From: Adiantum capillus-veneris
Lineage: Eukaryota; Streptophyta; Polypodiopsida; Polypodiales; Pteridaceae
Length of the DNA: 64,000 nucleotides
Direction of reading: 5' to 3'
Assembly (NCBI GenBank): GCA_014529385.2
Contig: CM043958.1
Coordinates: forward strand, 80,878,025-80,942,024
The notes below the pieces were generated by a model. It worked only from the letters and a program-made list of their open reading frames with translations, did no database searches and had not been told where the DNA came from. How positions within the stretch are numbered: the first letter of the stretch is position 1; each line of letters begins with the position of its first letter. Of the stretch, positions 11,428 to 22,300 are shown piece after piece. The position numbers were made by a program, and so were the translations under genes.

Positions 11428-11837
11428 GAACCAAGAGGGATGTAACTATGTCAATTTCATTTATTTACTAAAAAATAATTACTTAAATAGTTGTGTGCAC
11501 GCCAGAATAGAACTAGTAGTCCTAGGGCCTTAGGTGCGCCTAAACATAGGCCAGAGCATCTCACGGAGACCCTAGAAGAAAAATACCATGAAGCCCTAGA
11601 GATTGGGAAATCGGGCCTTCAAAAGGGGTAGACAGTAGCCTCAGATTTCTGTCTACCTCAGATTTTAGACTCAGAAAATTACGCGCATCAGTGCAAGCAC
11701 AGGAATGAGTTGGGGTCCTTAGAACAATGATCCTAAGGCCTGGATTATTTTTTATAAGGCCTTAGGGTGACTAAAATTAATTATTTGTGCCCGGGCCAAA
11801 TGGCTAGACAAGTGCATAAAGGTGATGCACGAGCAGT
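11428..11837 (+). other. Putative start of a gypsy 3' LTR after a purine tract
   Basis: After the chromodomain remnant a purine-rich CCAAGAGGGA at 11431-11440 is followed by TGTAACTATG at 11441, the expected arrangement of polypurine tract and LTR start. I found no LTR end before the MITE at 11846 and no second copy, so this is tentative. Confidence 0.4.
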
Positions 11838-12027
11838 GCCGGTACCAAATTTATAGGGAATAGCCATTTTCAGGTCCCCGTTCCCCGCTCCCATCCCAAT
11901 ATCCCATTCCGGATCCCCGTTCCGTGTTTCAAACGTGAGTATCCGAAACAAGGAATGGCATTTCATCCATGTTGTCATTCCCCGTTCTTTGTTCCCATTT
12001 CCCGTTCCGGGTAACTATGGCCGGTAC
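11838..12027 (-). mobile_element. hAT-like MITE copy 1 with 8-bp TSD
   Basis: The element itself is 11846-12019 (174 bp). It is flanked by perfect 8-bp duplications GCCGGTAC at 11838-11845 and 12020-12027. On the minus strand it starts CATAGTTACCCGG and is composed largely of GGGAACGGG-like words. It is homologous to the inverted copy at 14674-14852. An 8-bp TSD and short imperfect TIRs point to the hAT superfamily. There is no coding capacity. Confidence 0.82.
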
Positions 12028-12189
12028 GGCATTGTGCAAAGAAGCATCTGATGTTTTCATAATAGCATTCATGTGACCAATTGTGAGTTAATTGCACATT
12101 TTAATAATGGTCTAGTGAACTTTTAAAGCTAAAAGTTGAATGGTTTTTTAAGTTATTAAGTGTGCCACTTGGCACACTTACCCATGCAA

Positions 12190-13241
12190 GACTCTCTCTC
12201 TCTCTCTCTCTCAGCTTGTGGGATACTACTAGAGACAGATATGCTAGACTGGCCCTTGAGTCTTCCAAACAGTTGGCTCTTCATGGGGACACTTCATGCT
12301 GGTATGCACAGATGACATCATGGTTTCACCGTGGACAGGCTGCCCCCTTTCCAGTACTCTCTTTAGGCACCCTCGATGTCTCTTAGACGGGTGGAGATTA
12401 CTAGACTCATTCGTCAGGACCTGATCCAACTGGATACCAGGAGGACATGGATAGAGCCGCTACAGGAGTTGGGCACGAAGATGGCTTTCTATAGAGAGCA
12501 TCTTCTCCACCTCACAGGAGATGGGTTTGTGATTCGACCCAGCTACATGGACACACATATGTCTCATGGTTTGCGGTGTGCCATTGGTTAGATACGCACA
12601 TCCTCACATCAGCTGGAAATTGAGACTGGCAGATTTAGAGGGATACCAGCAGACAGCAGGATATGCCGCTTATGCCAGTTAGAGCCAAAGACAGAGTTAC
12701 ATTACATATGTCATGGCACAGTGTACTATGAGATACGGGGCCGTTTCCATTGCTTATTCAAAGAGGGTTTCGATCCTTTCTCTGGGTCATGAGTTGTGAG
12801 GATCAGAGATGTCTTGGGCTATATCTACTTTGAGTTACATAGATATAGACACTTTATTGGGGAGAGATAGAGAGAGACAGTCCCACAAACAGATTACAGA
12901 TTTCTTTTCACTAGATATGGGATAGCCAGAGAAGCAATCATCATTGCAAAGGCTCTGCCCACACTCATTCGACCATTACGAGCACTCTCATCGACCGAGC
13001 ACTGGAGCTACGGAGATCCAGACGGCCACGATTGAGGAGAGGGGCTACACAGCATCTACGGAGACTACAGCAGAGGATTCGAGCCATACTCTTGATATCT
13101 AGAGTGCAGATGAGGATGGATTCTAGTAGTAGTATCTAGTTCTTTTGTACCCAGACGTGGTATTAGATTCACCATTTTGTAACAAATTAGTCTCATAGGT
13201 CATTTTGGCCTTTTGAAGACGTTAATATAACATTTCATTTC

Positions 13242-13244
<3 letters not shown>
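12190..13244 (+). pseudogene. LINE (non-LTR retrotransposon) ORF2 C-terminal remnant with 3' tail
   Basis: The frame at 12376-12591, continuing after a stop to about 12790, reads as the C-terminal region of a plant LINE polyprotein. It includes RTSSHQLEIETGRFRGIP, followed by a zinc-finger-like C-X2-C...H-X2-C cluster (ICRLC...LHYIC, about 12660-12710) and YYEIRGRFH, the arrangement seen after reverse transcriptase in many plant LINEs. Stops at 12589 and about 12790 break it. Downstream the sequence ends with TTAATATAACATTTCATTTC just before a pyrimidine microsatellite, as LINE 3' ends often do. The RT and endonuclease are not present. Confidence 0.62.

Positions 13245-13333
<89 letters not shown>
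13245..13333. repeat. (TC)n microsatellite followed by a 54-bp C homopolymer
   Basis: TC repeats to about 13280 pass into an uninterrupted run of C to 13333. Such a long homopolymer may be of imprecise length in any assembly. It follows the LINE 3' end. Confidence 0.9.
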
Positions 13334-13334
<1 letters not shown>

Positions 13335-14665
13335 CCCCCTCTTCCTGCAGGCTATATGAGAGCAGCCCCTCTCTCACTCAAGAGGTTGGCACCCCCCCAA
13401 ATGTGAGTATGCTCTATGCGATGGAGCTCTCTATTGAAGCTTGAGAGCAACCCCTTGGACGTATGTGGTAGCTTTGAGCTCCCATAGTCTAGAACAAGGG
13501 CTCTCACAGCCATTGCCACGTTCTCTAGAAGTTCCATCGCGAAAAGTTGCAACCTACGCTCTCTTTCTCGAGTGTAGTGGCTGTAAATTCTTTGTTTTCA
13601 ATCCCTAATCACCTCCACTAGGGTGAATTTCAGCAAAGCATTCATAGATTCTCATTCTTCTCTACCGACCCTACGTATATGCAAAGTTTGGTGCAATTTC
13701 ATCACAAAAAAGGCCTCCATTTCCGCATTGAAACGTGCACAGGTATCAATTTCAGGTTATGTGCAGAAAATTACAGCAAGCATATGTCTGTGTGTTTTGT
13801 GTGTTTCTCCCTTGTGTTTATTGCAGGAATGACTAAGTATGAAGGTGACCAAGTAGCGGAAGATAAGACTCTCTTCTTTGAGAGCTTCCGAGGAGGTTTG
13901 TGGAAGATAGACTCTCGCTTACAAGAGCTTCCAAAAATCTCACAGAAGAGGGGAAGAATCCTCTTAGCAGTTAGAGAGTAGTTCCCTCACTCTCTCTGAT
14001 CTCAATCAGAAGCAGAAAAAGAACAAGAAAAAATGGAGGACGGGCGTTTGCCCCGTTCCTATGCTTGTAAAGATTCTCCCTTAGTAAAAAAGATATTCTC
14101 TTTATTTGGGGGGGGGGGGGGGGGGATATTCTCTTTATGGGGGGGGGGGGACCAGCCCATCTTCTCGTCCCCAATGATGTGTCAAGCTTTCTCTCTCTCC
14201 CCAATTCTCTAGAGTATATGAATTGCATTGAAAAGTCAGTTTACGCTTCCGTCTTTTGTGACAATGGTGGCCCAACATTTGCTGCCCTAGTGGTCTGCAC
14301 TGGTTAGTCGAGGAAGTTTCATGTCTTGGCAGAGGTGTATCACCTGGGGCTGTAGGGGGTCCTGAGTTAGTTGAGAAAGTTTCAAAGCATGATGTTTTAG
14401 CAGTGTTGTATCACCTTGGGCTGTAGGAGGTCTTGGGCAGATTTATACAGCCTTGTCCTGGAGTTTTAAGTCTTTTCAGCTTCCTGTTCTCACCCTATGT
14501 CAACATACGCTTTGTACTTATGCTGATCCTTCACTTTTTCCCCTTCGCTTTGTGCTTCCTAGAGATCTTGAGGGCTTTTTTCACCCATCGGTTGTATCTT
14601 GTGATTTGGCTACACATATATTGCAATGGCAGAGTCTGCCTTTGTAATATCTTGTAATATTAAGG
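13335..14665. other. No recognised gene; two poly-G tracts
   Basis: No domain-bearing frame is visible. Poly-G tracts lie at 14108-14126 and 14140-14150, separated by a repeated ATATTCTCTTTAT word, so the G tract and its flank look duplicated. Segments near 14270-14440 contain two similar stretches built around TATCACCT-GGGGCTGTAGG, suggesting a short internal duplication. Confidence 0.4.
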
Positions 14666-14860
14666 GTTCAAGGCATAGTTACCCGGAACGGGAAATCGGA
14701 ACGGGAACGGGAACGGGGAACGGCAACATGCATGAAATGCCATTCCATGTTTCGAATACTCACGTCTAAAACACGGAATGGGAATCCGGAACGGGAGATT
14801 TGGATGGGAACGGAGAACGGAGACCTGAAAATGGCCATTCCCTGTTACTATGGTTCAAGG
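14666..14860 (+). mobile_element. hAT-like MITE copy 2 with 8-bp TSD
   Basis: The element is 14674-14852 (179 bp), flanked by perfect 8-bp duplications GTTCAAGG at 14666-14673 and 14853-14860. It starts CATAGTTACCCGG and ends TGTTACTATG, imperfect terminal inverted repeats of about 10 bp. The body is dominated by GGAACGGGAACGGG words. It is in the opposite orientation to copy 1. Confidence 0.87.
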
Positions 14861-14907
14861 ACCGTGTGGCATCTGGATCATATCAGGAAGGAGGTAAGCT
14901 GTCCAGA

Positions 14908-15015
14908 TCATAGCCATATTGTTGCGGCCATCTCCTCACCAAAACACTCTCTCTGATCTCCTGATTCTGCCGACTGAGCTTTCCACCCTCTAGTCTCAAA
15001 GGAAACATGTACAAC
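14908..15015 (-). CDS. Tentative terminal exon 5 of the candidate host gene
   Basis: Downstream of exon 4 the first plausible open continuation in phase 0 follows an AG at 15016-15017 and reads 35 codons (VVHVSFETRGWK...) to a TGA at 14908-14910. The acceptor has a weak pyrimidine tract and the peptide has no recognised domain. Other acceptors, or further exons beyond the MITE, are equally possible. Treat it as a guess. Confidence 0.2.
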   Translation of the reverse strand, partial: VVHVSFETRGWKAQSAESGDQRECFGEEMAATIWL

Positions 15016-15503
15016 CTTGACATCAGTGTTTGTCAAAGAAAAACATTTTAAGTTCATTGCAGTTTGATCTCACTTTTGCAGCAAATAAACAAATCCATAA
15101 CATCATTAAAAATAAAAAACAACAAGCACGACCCAGGAGAACATCCTTAAGGCTGCCATTGCAAGTTGCAGAACTAAATATTGAGTCAATACTATCCATT
15201 TTGTCAAAAATACTGAGACTTGATAAGCCTCAACCTTGCAGACTAGAAAATGGGGATCCTAATCTTTTGAGAAAAAACAGAGGCAGACAATCTAAGCCAT
15301 CTAGCTATCAGAAATCATTACACCACGGAAGTTACACAGGTCTTGACAGAGAATATTTAAATTGTTAAGCTCGGGACTAATGGGCCTTGTGTAAACTACA
15401 AGGGATTCTAACCAATCAACACACTACTTTGAATCACAAAAGGTTGCAAAGACCTACTTACAAAACATAAGTGCCAAGCTAGAAACCTGAAACATGAACT
15501 TAC

Positions 15504-15626
15504 TTCTTCTTGTATTGGTTGCCTTTCCCCCTTCTTTGAATAAGGGATATTGTCGAGAGGAGCCGGTGTTATTCTCATATCATAGCCTGCCTTTTGCAAC
15601 TCAGATGGGCGCCTACGTCCAAGCAT
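15504..15626 (-). CDS. Putative exon 4 of a minus-strand host gene
   Basis: A 123-nt segment (41 codons, no stop) lies between an acceptor ending CACACATAG at 15627-15628 and a strong donor GTAAGT beginning at 15503. The peptide starts MLGRRRPSELQKAGYDMRI and continues with PAPLDNIPYSKKGE, a composition unlike the neighbouring repeat remnants. It is in phase 0 at both ends. The intron separating it from exon 3 would be 123 bp. I do not recognise the protein family. Neither exon 3 nor exon 4 matches any retroelement protein I know, and that is the main argument that they belong to a cellular gene. Confidence 0.5.
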
Positions 15627-15749
15627 CTATGTGTGTTGATTACAGCAAAGCCCAAGAATTATTTCAGAGAACGTGTTATTGACGGAAAACACAAAAATAG
15701 TCCTTGCTTAAAATAGAAAAGAGAGGTGAAATGAGAGTTCTTAAAATAC

Positions 15750-15841
15750 ATATTTTTCTATATGTTGCATTAACTTTGGCTGTGGTACGATCTGTCGAAA
15801 TTGCACGCGGCCTGAAAGTGCTGCAGGTGTATCCTCTTTTA
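15750..15841 (-). CDS. Putative exon 3 of a minus-strand host gene
   Basis: A 92-nt segment lies between an acceptor GCTTTGCAG (ending at 15842) and a donor GTATTT at 15749. It supplies two bases to complete a split codon and then 30 codons: KEDTPAALSGRVQFRQI, then PQPKLMQHIEKY. Exon 2's proposed donor leaves one base (G), so the join makes a clean Val codon. The downstream junction to exon 4 is phase 0. Supporting the call are the phase agreement and the non-repetitive, well-mixed amino-acid content. Against it, the donor is not a strong consensus and the upstream intron would be 15.5 kb. Confidence 0.45.
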
Positions 15842-16049
15842 CTGCAAAGCACAAACAAAAAACTCATCCCTCATCAAAAAAGATAAGCACAACCACAAGA
15901 AATTGCTGAAAAATGACTCGTATGTTGTTAATTTTTTCAGACAATGTCTGGTACAAACATACAAGCCTCTTGCCAGAATGAGCAGTACATGTCAAACCAT
16001 TGCCAAAAGCTATAGATGTGTGCCAAACATTTGATTGCTTATGCAGCAT

Positions 16050-17990
16050 CCTAATCCTTATGGATCCACAATCTTACCCAACATCTCTCATGAACTACCT
16101 CACAAGCCCTCTCCTGCCCATAAGAAGAGCACAGTGAGAGTGCTCCCCTGTACATACCTGGATGAACCAAGTAATGAGACACACAAAACATAAGAGAGCT
16201 CTCCTATACATAAAAACCGCATAGGGGCTTGTCAAGCCTACCAAACACAATACATATTTTTTATACACAGGAAATCAAGTTCTATTCATGAATATCATAG
16301 CTACACAACCAGCAAAAAGGCCAAAAATGAAGTTTGAACCAATCTTGACATTATTCTCTGCTTTTGGCATAGAATCTGGATGCAAATAGCACACCTACAG
16401 AAGTACCTAGCAAAACGATAAAGACATGAGATTTTGTATCAACTGCATCACCTTCTCAGGAACTTCCTTTTTGGAGGTTCGATAGGACCATTACCAGGGC
16501 CAGAGTTCCTGGCACTTGTTCACAATCTGTTCCTAGGCAATGAGCCTTGGAAAATATTTCTGCATCATGCGGTGGCAAGCATGTTCCTAGACATGGTGCA
16601 ATGGGTTCAGATAGCTGGCACCAGTCCATTCGATTTATCTTCACAGATGTTCCTTTGTCAAAGCCTTATCAAAAAGATGCCACGGATTAAGAGGAGTTAA
16701 AGCATCAGCCATTGATATGGAGCTCATATGTTCGTGATTCTGAGGGGTGCCAATTGGGTGAGAGGACGTATATTGATTAGGCAGGATGGTATAGATAGCC
16801 TGCTACATCTTTCACTCATTGGCTACGGTATTGTTGTTTGTATGTGCAGTTTTTTGCTGATGAGATCTCGTGCTAGGATTATAGAGATTGAGGATGTGAT
16901 TCCCCTTGCCTCGAGAGAGGTAAGAAAGGGCACTACCAATACCCCTGCCTGTGAAGGTTGGTGGGGCCTTTTATATGCTAACCGCACTCCTACTCATGCT
17001 CGCTTTGATCCCATGTTGTTCACAGCAGACTCACATCCAGCTCCAGATGGCACTCATGGCACATGCTCGGCTTGTCTTTGTTAATAAGGCATCTTGTTCT
17101 CTGGATGGTTGGGACTCTATTCGGGTAGTGGGATCCTGAAGGAAATGCCAAGAATCCACCCAATGATGTCCAGGGTTGGCACTTACGGGCCAACTGTGCC
17201 TCTGACCACAACAACCTCCCCATGCCATCATCAATCAATTGAAATATCCATGCACCAGACTTCACACATCTAGCACTTGCACAAAGACACCAGTCACTAA
17301 ACAATCACATCACATTTACGTCGAGATCTTGAATACAAATTATGATCATTGTAACTTATTTAGCAATCCCATCAAAACGCATTGATCTTTGATCTACTAA
17401 ATCTTGTTACTATCATATTCACATCCTTTCTCAAATTGCATGCAAGCATGCCAACGACCATCCCCAAAAGACAGTACATTCATGAAGCTATCACACAAAT
17501 CAGTCACACAGTTCAAATTAAACACTCAAATGCAAACACTCAATCTAGTCATCTCATCTAGTTCAGAACTATTGACACACATAGATCACTACCCAACCAT
17601 CTCATCCTTTTAGAACTCTTGATGCACTAAGATCAGTATAGTCATCTCATCCAGATAGAACTCTTGATGCACTAGGATCACATTCATGAATTTATGAAGG
17701 TATATAATTATTTAGCCCTCACATCGAGATTTCTAGCAGATCTCTATCTCTACATGCACTAAATTCATCATATCAATCATCAAACAAAATGCTACATACA
17801 TTGCATCTTTTCAACACATACTCAAACAATATACACACAAAAGAGCTCATGTAACAAGTTCTTTCTAGGAATTCCCATTTCAATGTACATCTTTTCATAA
17901 AGTCATTCCGAAGAATATTGTCACCTTGTCAGTACCCCTAAAATCTCATGGAGAAATTAGTGACTTAATTCCATCTAGGCAATCTACGAC
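16050..17990. other. No recognised gene (inside the proposed giant intron)
   Basis: Open frames at 16434-16700 and 16728-17084 on the plus strand show no known domain. From about 17300 to 17990 the DNA is AT-rich, and variants of a phrase built on TAGTCATCTCATC...AGAACT and GATGCACTA recur at about 17545, 17590 and 17640, a short local repeat. No boundaries of a mobile element were found. Confidence 0.4.
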
Positions 17991-18341
17991 AAGCAGTCGA
18001 GAGGCTCCCCTCCTGTACAGCACGGCCCATATTCACGTGCACTTACGGAATAGACGGTGCTAAAAGCCTCTACGTACAGCTCTAGTAAGAATTTGCTAGG
18101 TCCTCCTCCTCCATCTACTTTGCATCAAGAGCCAGATAGTTCTGTTCTTGACCAAATTACCCTTCTATTTCTTTTCTTTGTGCCCTAGGACCTAGTGGTT
18201 CTTGCTCTGGATCCCTGTTCACACGCACATCACTCTACGTCTTTAAAACTTTCTGATTTATCATCAGTTGTTTCCTTTGTTTCTTTCTTGGGACACTTGG
18301 CGAAGATGTGCCCCTATTCACTAGAGCCATGACACTTGCCC
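17991..18341 (-). pseudogene. Ty3/gypsy gag 3' remnant with zinc knuckle (continues from 27.1 kb)
   Basis: On the minus strand, directly beside the chromovirus insertion, the sequence reads as a degenerate CCHC knuckle: C-H-G, a stop in place of a residue, then GHIFAKCPKK, followed by a Lys/Glu/Asp-rich tail. It lines up as the continuation of the minus-strand gag core at 27108-27394, which the 18342-27102 insertion separates from it. The TGCCC duplication at 18337-18341 marks the join. Confidence 0.65.
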
Positions 18342-19172
18342 TGTCACCAGGAGGTGTATTTTTCTTGTTGCCTTCTTTAAATATGTACTACATATTTTTA
18401 TTTATTTTCTTTTTACTTCTTTTCCTCGGAACCTTAGAAAAGGTGCAAGTGGACATTGCATGGCCAGTGTGAAACGGATGTGGCCGAACGGGTTTCTCAC
18501 ATCGGGAGTCTAGGTCGCTCAGTCTGGGAGTGAATTTGGAGAGTTTTCTCGCGTGAAAACTCCTCCAAATCACAGGGCAACTGACCCAATTGCGTGCAGG
18601 AGGTCTTGGGGAGCTTCGTGTTGATGCGTTAGCTCCGTCCGAAACGACCCAAAACAGAGAAATACAGCCTGCTGTGTAAAATTGCAGGTTTAGGGTTTTG
18701 TTCCTAAAGTGCACTAGAACTTCACAGAAGCTTCGGGGAAGCTAGAGTGTGGTTGTACAGGTGTTTGGGAACTTTTTAGAGGCGGTAACAGTGAAAAACA
18801 GCTCTCTGTGTTTTCTCGCCAGCCCACAGAAAAGCTCCAGAATCGCATGAGAAGTCACCACGGACTTGTACGTTTGGTCTATACAAGTTATACAGCCGTT
18901 ATGTTGTCGAAATTGAGCCAAATTCTTAAATTACAGCCCTAGAAAAGTTTGGACAGATTTAAAGTTGCTTGGGGATTTCCCATCTCAATCCAATAAAGAA
19001 ATACCGCAAGGGGCGTCAATTTTTGGGGCAACACGGTGTCGTTCATCGTTGCACACGGCATTCTAGCCGCTGGACGCAAGTGTTGAGTCTCTCTCTTTTC
19101 CGTCAGTACTCTGTGTGTAATTAACAGGTTGTAAATTTGGTACCGCCCTTTATTGTGTACAGGCCGGTTATA
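18342..19172 (+). mobile_element. 5' LTR of the chromovirus (831 bp, internally deleted)
   Basis: It begins TGTCACCAGGAGG and ends GGCCGGTTATA. It matches the 3' LTR except that about 500 bp present there (roughly 25945-26447) are missing here. The missing part includes the only obvious TATA box, so this copy probably lacks its core promoter. The LTR ends in TA rather than CA, as does the 3' LTR. Confidence 0.9.
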
Positions 19173-19190
19173 TGGTTCCATCGAGGGGAT
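19173..19190 (+). promoter_or_regulatory. Primer-binding-site position of the chromovirus
   Basis: TGGTTCCATCGAGG directly follows the 5' LTR. The initial TGG is what a PBS complementary to a tRNA CCA end requires. It is not the usual initiator-Met sequence and I cannot assign the tRNA. Confidence 0.5.
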
Positions 19191-19257
19191 AAGACACTTT
19201 TTCCTCAAAGAGTGCGTCGTGGATTGTTGTGGGTAAAAGGATACACAATTAAGCACT

Positions 19258-20850
19258 ATGGCAGAAAGAAGAGACGAGGGTTCTGAAAAGGAAGCATCCT
19301 CTTACAATGGGCAGGAAGAGCAAAGGGTGGTTGATAAAGCGAAGCAACCCATGGAGCCGGAGGATGAGGATCTTATGTTCAAAGCTCAATTCTGGAAGAT
19401 CATGGATATCTTCGAGCAAATGGCTCCGAGTCCGGAGTTACCAAAGTACTTACAGGCTCCTAAACGGGACGTCTCTTCCCTACCACCTGAAAAAGAGGGT
19501 TCACATGCAGAGGGGTCTCATGACACTCATGGAAATGCTCCTGTGGAAGAGCAGCAACAAGTGGTGAAGACACCCAATGTGTCTACAGGTCCAAAGGAAC
19601 ATATGGTATCTGGACATGAGACTGTAAATGGTCAAGGCACTAATGAACAAGCCGTTCGACAGACCATTCCACCGTTTACTTCATATCCTGGTTACTTTGG
19701 TGGTGGTTCAGTGTTTCATGCTATGGTTGGACCATCCACAGGTTTACAAGGGTACATACCAGGAAATGTGTTTGGGGCAATGCAACCAGGCCTGGTTAAC
19801 CCTATGTACGGGAACATAGGTGTTCAACCACGCTTTCAGGGTGCCTATGGAGATTTTGGGATGCCTGGAACTCATTTTGGCATGGCTGGTTTTTCACAGC
19901 AAAATACTCAGAATCCGAATTACCCTAGCAAAACACGTAATATGAGTGCTAGAATGCTTAATCGAGAAGTACCACTTCTTAAAGCACTTGTTGAGGATAA
20001 TGTGGTTACTACGAGCCAGCCAAAGGAATACAAGGAAGGCGGGGCAGCCGTGAAGTTTGACACTTTTAATGGCACACAGGACAAAATCAAGGCCTTGACC
20101 TTCATACAGCAGTTTGATGCGGCATATGCACGTGGAAACTTCACAGAGTCTTCCAAGATACACAAGGTTGCCACCTTTTTGAAGGGTAATGCGTTGAGAT
20201 GGTGGACCACATTGTTAAATCGGGGCCAAGCACCTACAACATGGGTCCAGTTTAAACAAATATTTGCTCTTGCATGGCTCACAAACACTTTTGAGGTGGA
20301 TGTGATCACGGCATGGTAGGATTTGAATGCGTCAAATTGTGCAAATCTGGAAGAGTACAATCAGAAATTTTGGGATGCTTTGTTACCCATAAGCTCTTAC
20401 AGGTTTGTACCATTGACAGAACAGATTGAAAGGTATTGTTGTGGATTGCCAAAGGAGATCAGGGACTACTGTACGAAGACCAATGTCATCAACATTATGT
20501 AGTAGATTGAGAATGCAACAATGGCCAATAACTTGTTGCAGGGTAAATTCAATGGATTTAAAGCCAAAAACAAGGAGTCCAGGGCAAGCAATTTTCAGCC
20601 AAGGGCAATGTCACAACAACTCTCATTGTACCACCTTTCAAGAAGAAGCCTTTCGGAGGACAGAGGCAGTTTAAACCTTCTTTTGGGCAAAGCCAAGGGA
20701 AGAAAAGGCATTTTTTTGGCAAGACATTTGAGGAAAGGAAAGCTCTAAGAGAGGCCAAGAAATGCTACATTTGTGAAGAGAAGGGACATTTTGCTAATGA
20801 ATGCCTGCAGAGGAAGTCACAGGATAAAGATGACAAGTCAGACCATAAAG
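19258..20850 (+). pseudogene. Chromovirus gag
   Basis: An intact frame of 353 codons runs from the ATG at 19258 to a TAG at 20317. The same frame continues after it to two consecutive stops near 20500 and onward to 20748. The N-terminal 230 residues are hydrophilic and Gly/Pro-rich. The capsid-like Retrotrans_gag domain starts near residue 260: FDTFNGTQDKIKALTFIQQF, then KVATFLKGNALRWWTTLL and EVDVITAW. The continuation carries the rest of that domain (EEYNQKFWDALLP, GLPKEIRDYC). After a frameshift comes a CCHC knuckle, CYICEEKGHFANEC, at about 20764-20805. It would form the retrotransposon's virus-like particle, but the stops split it. Confidence 0.9.
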
Positions 20851-20859
20851 GGAGGAAGC

Positions 20860-21330
20860 CAAAGCCAAGTGCAGGACTTGTCCCATATTTGGTTGGTGAT
20901 CAACCAAACATAGATGCCACGGAAATGTGCAGAGCTTGGGGCAAAGTTAGAGACCAGACAGTGCTGGTTTTCTTTGATCCAGGAGCCCGTGCAAATTTTA
21001 TATCACCAGAATTGGCATCAAAGTTGGGCATTCGTGCAGGTTTAGCATGCCCAGGTCATTTAGAGCTTGTTACTCCCATTTTGGGGAAGCTCCGTCTGCA
21101 CATTCAGAGTTATGTGGATGCAGAAGAATTCCATATTATGCCACTTGAGGGTTGTGATGTGTTATTGGCTATCCCATGGTGTTACAGGTTGCATACTATG
21201 GTGGATACTATGGTGTTACAGGTTGCATACTATGGTGGATACTTACAACAAAAAAATTACCCTTGTACATAGAGGAAAGACTCGTGTCCTTGATGTAAAG
21301 CTTAAAGGCGAGTCTGTTCCAATTGTTTCT
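20860..21330 (+). pseudogene. Chromovirus aspartic protease, broken by a 34-bp tandem duplication
   Basis: The frame at 20889-21272 holds the retropepsin-like region. The active-site triplet, normally D-[ST]-G, reads FFDPGARANFIS (DPG), so the Ser/Thr is lost. The sequence continues through SKLGIRAG and MPLEGCDVLLAIPW. At 21176-21209 and 21210-21243 a 34-bp unit is repeated exactly in tandem, shifting the frame and ending the ORF. The frame after the duplication (to 21633) carries on into the RT linker. Confidence 0.85.
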
Positions 21331-22300
21331 GCTTTTGCTATTTCATCTGTAATAAAGAATCATCTTTCTGCGTACTTGATCTTTGCAAAAGAAGTACATG
21401 AAGTTGTATCTAATTTGTCTACTTTAGATAAAGATAGGTCACCTTTTTTGTGTGGTTTTGGTGATTGTTTTTCAGACTCTTGGCCAGGGGAGTTACCTCC
21501 TGAGAGACCTGAGGATCATACCATAGATCTTGTGGGAGGTTCTAGTCCACCGAATAGGCCACCATATAGGGTTAGTGTAGCCCAGCAGAAAGAGATTATG
21601 AGTCAGGTCAACGAGCTTTTAGAGAAGGGCTGATTCAGCCCAGTTCATCCCCTTTTTGTTCACCTATACTCCTAGTGCAGAAGAAGGATGATTCATGGCG
21701 CATGTGAATTGACTATCGCGCCTTGAATAAAAATACCATCAAAAACAGGTTCCCCATACCGAGGATAGATGACATTCTTGATCGGCTTGAGGGAGCGTCA
21801 TTGTTTACAAGGATAGACCTAAAGAGTGGGTACCACCAGATACGCATTAGGCCAGAAGATGTCCATAGGACTGCGTTAAGGACAACATTTGGTCTCTATG
21901 AGTTTCTTGTCATGCCATTTGGTCTCACAAATGCTCCTACCACATTTAATAGAATGATGGACAAAATTTTTAGACCACATAGAAACTTCGTAGGTATTTT
22001 CTTTAATGACATGATTGTCTACTCAAAGTCTGAAGAGGAGCATAGAGACCACTTGACCACAGTTTCAATGAGCTAACAAGAACAGGCTACTCATTAATGC
22101 GAAAAAGAGTGAATTCTTTCTGGAAAAAATTCACTTCCTTGGGCACATTGTTTCAAAGGATGGGGTACGCATGGATCCTCGCTAAAGTAGGTCATGGCCA
22201 GACTTGAAGTCCGTACATGACATTCGAAGCTTTCTAGGCTTATGTTCCTACTACAGGAGGTTCATCCAAAATTTCGTTGAGATTGCTTCTCCACTCCATG
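21331..22300 (+). pseudogene. Chromovirus reverse transcriptase, active site altered
   Basis: RT entry is visible as LPPERPEDHTIDLV and NRPPYRVS at about 21490-21580. Motifs after that are [32 protein letters not shown] (catalytic Asp of motif A), [16 protein letters not shown], and the position of the catalytic YxDD, which reads [11 protein letters not shown]. The first of the two Asp is Asn. The thumb region follows in other frames (FLGHIVSKDGV, SFLGLCSYYRRFI) to about 22300. A stop at about 21631 and a frame end at 22076 break it. By family knowledge the YxDD Asp pair binds catalytic metal, so this copy should be inactive. Confidence 0.93.

Noticed and set aside
11846-14852. Inverted ~175-bp repeats read as terminal inverted repeats of one 3-kb DNA transposon
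   Set aside because: Each copy has its own, different, perfect 8-bp TSD directly at its ends, so they are two independent MITE insertions.
16434-17139. Plus-strand ORFs (88 and 118 codons) as exons
   Set aside because: No domain, no convincing splice sites, and frames are open on both strands.
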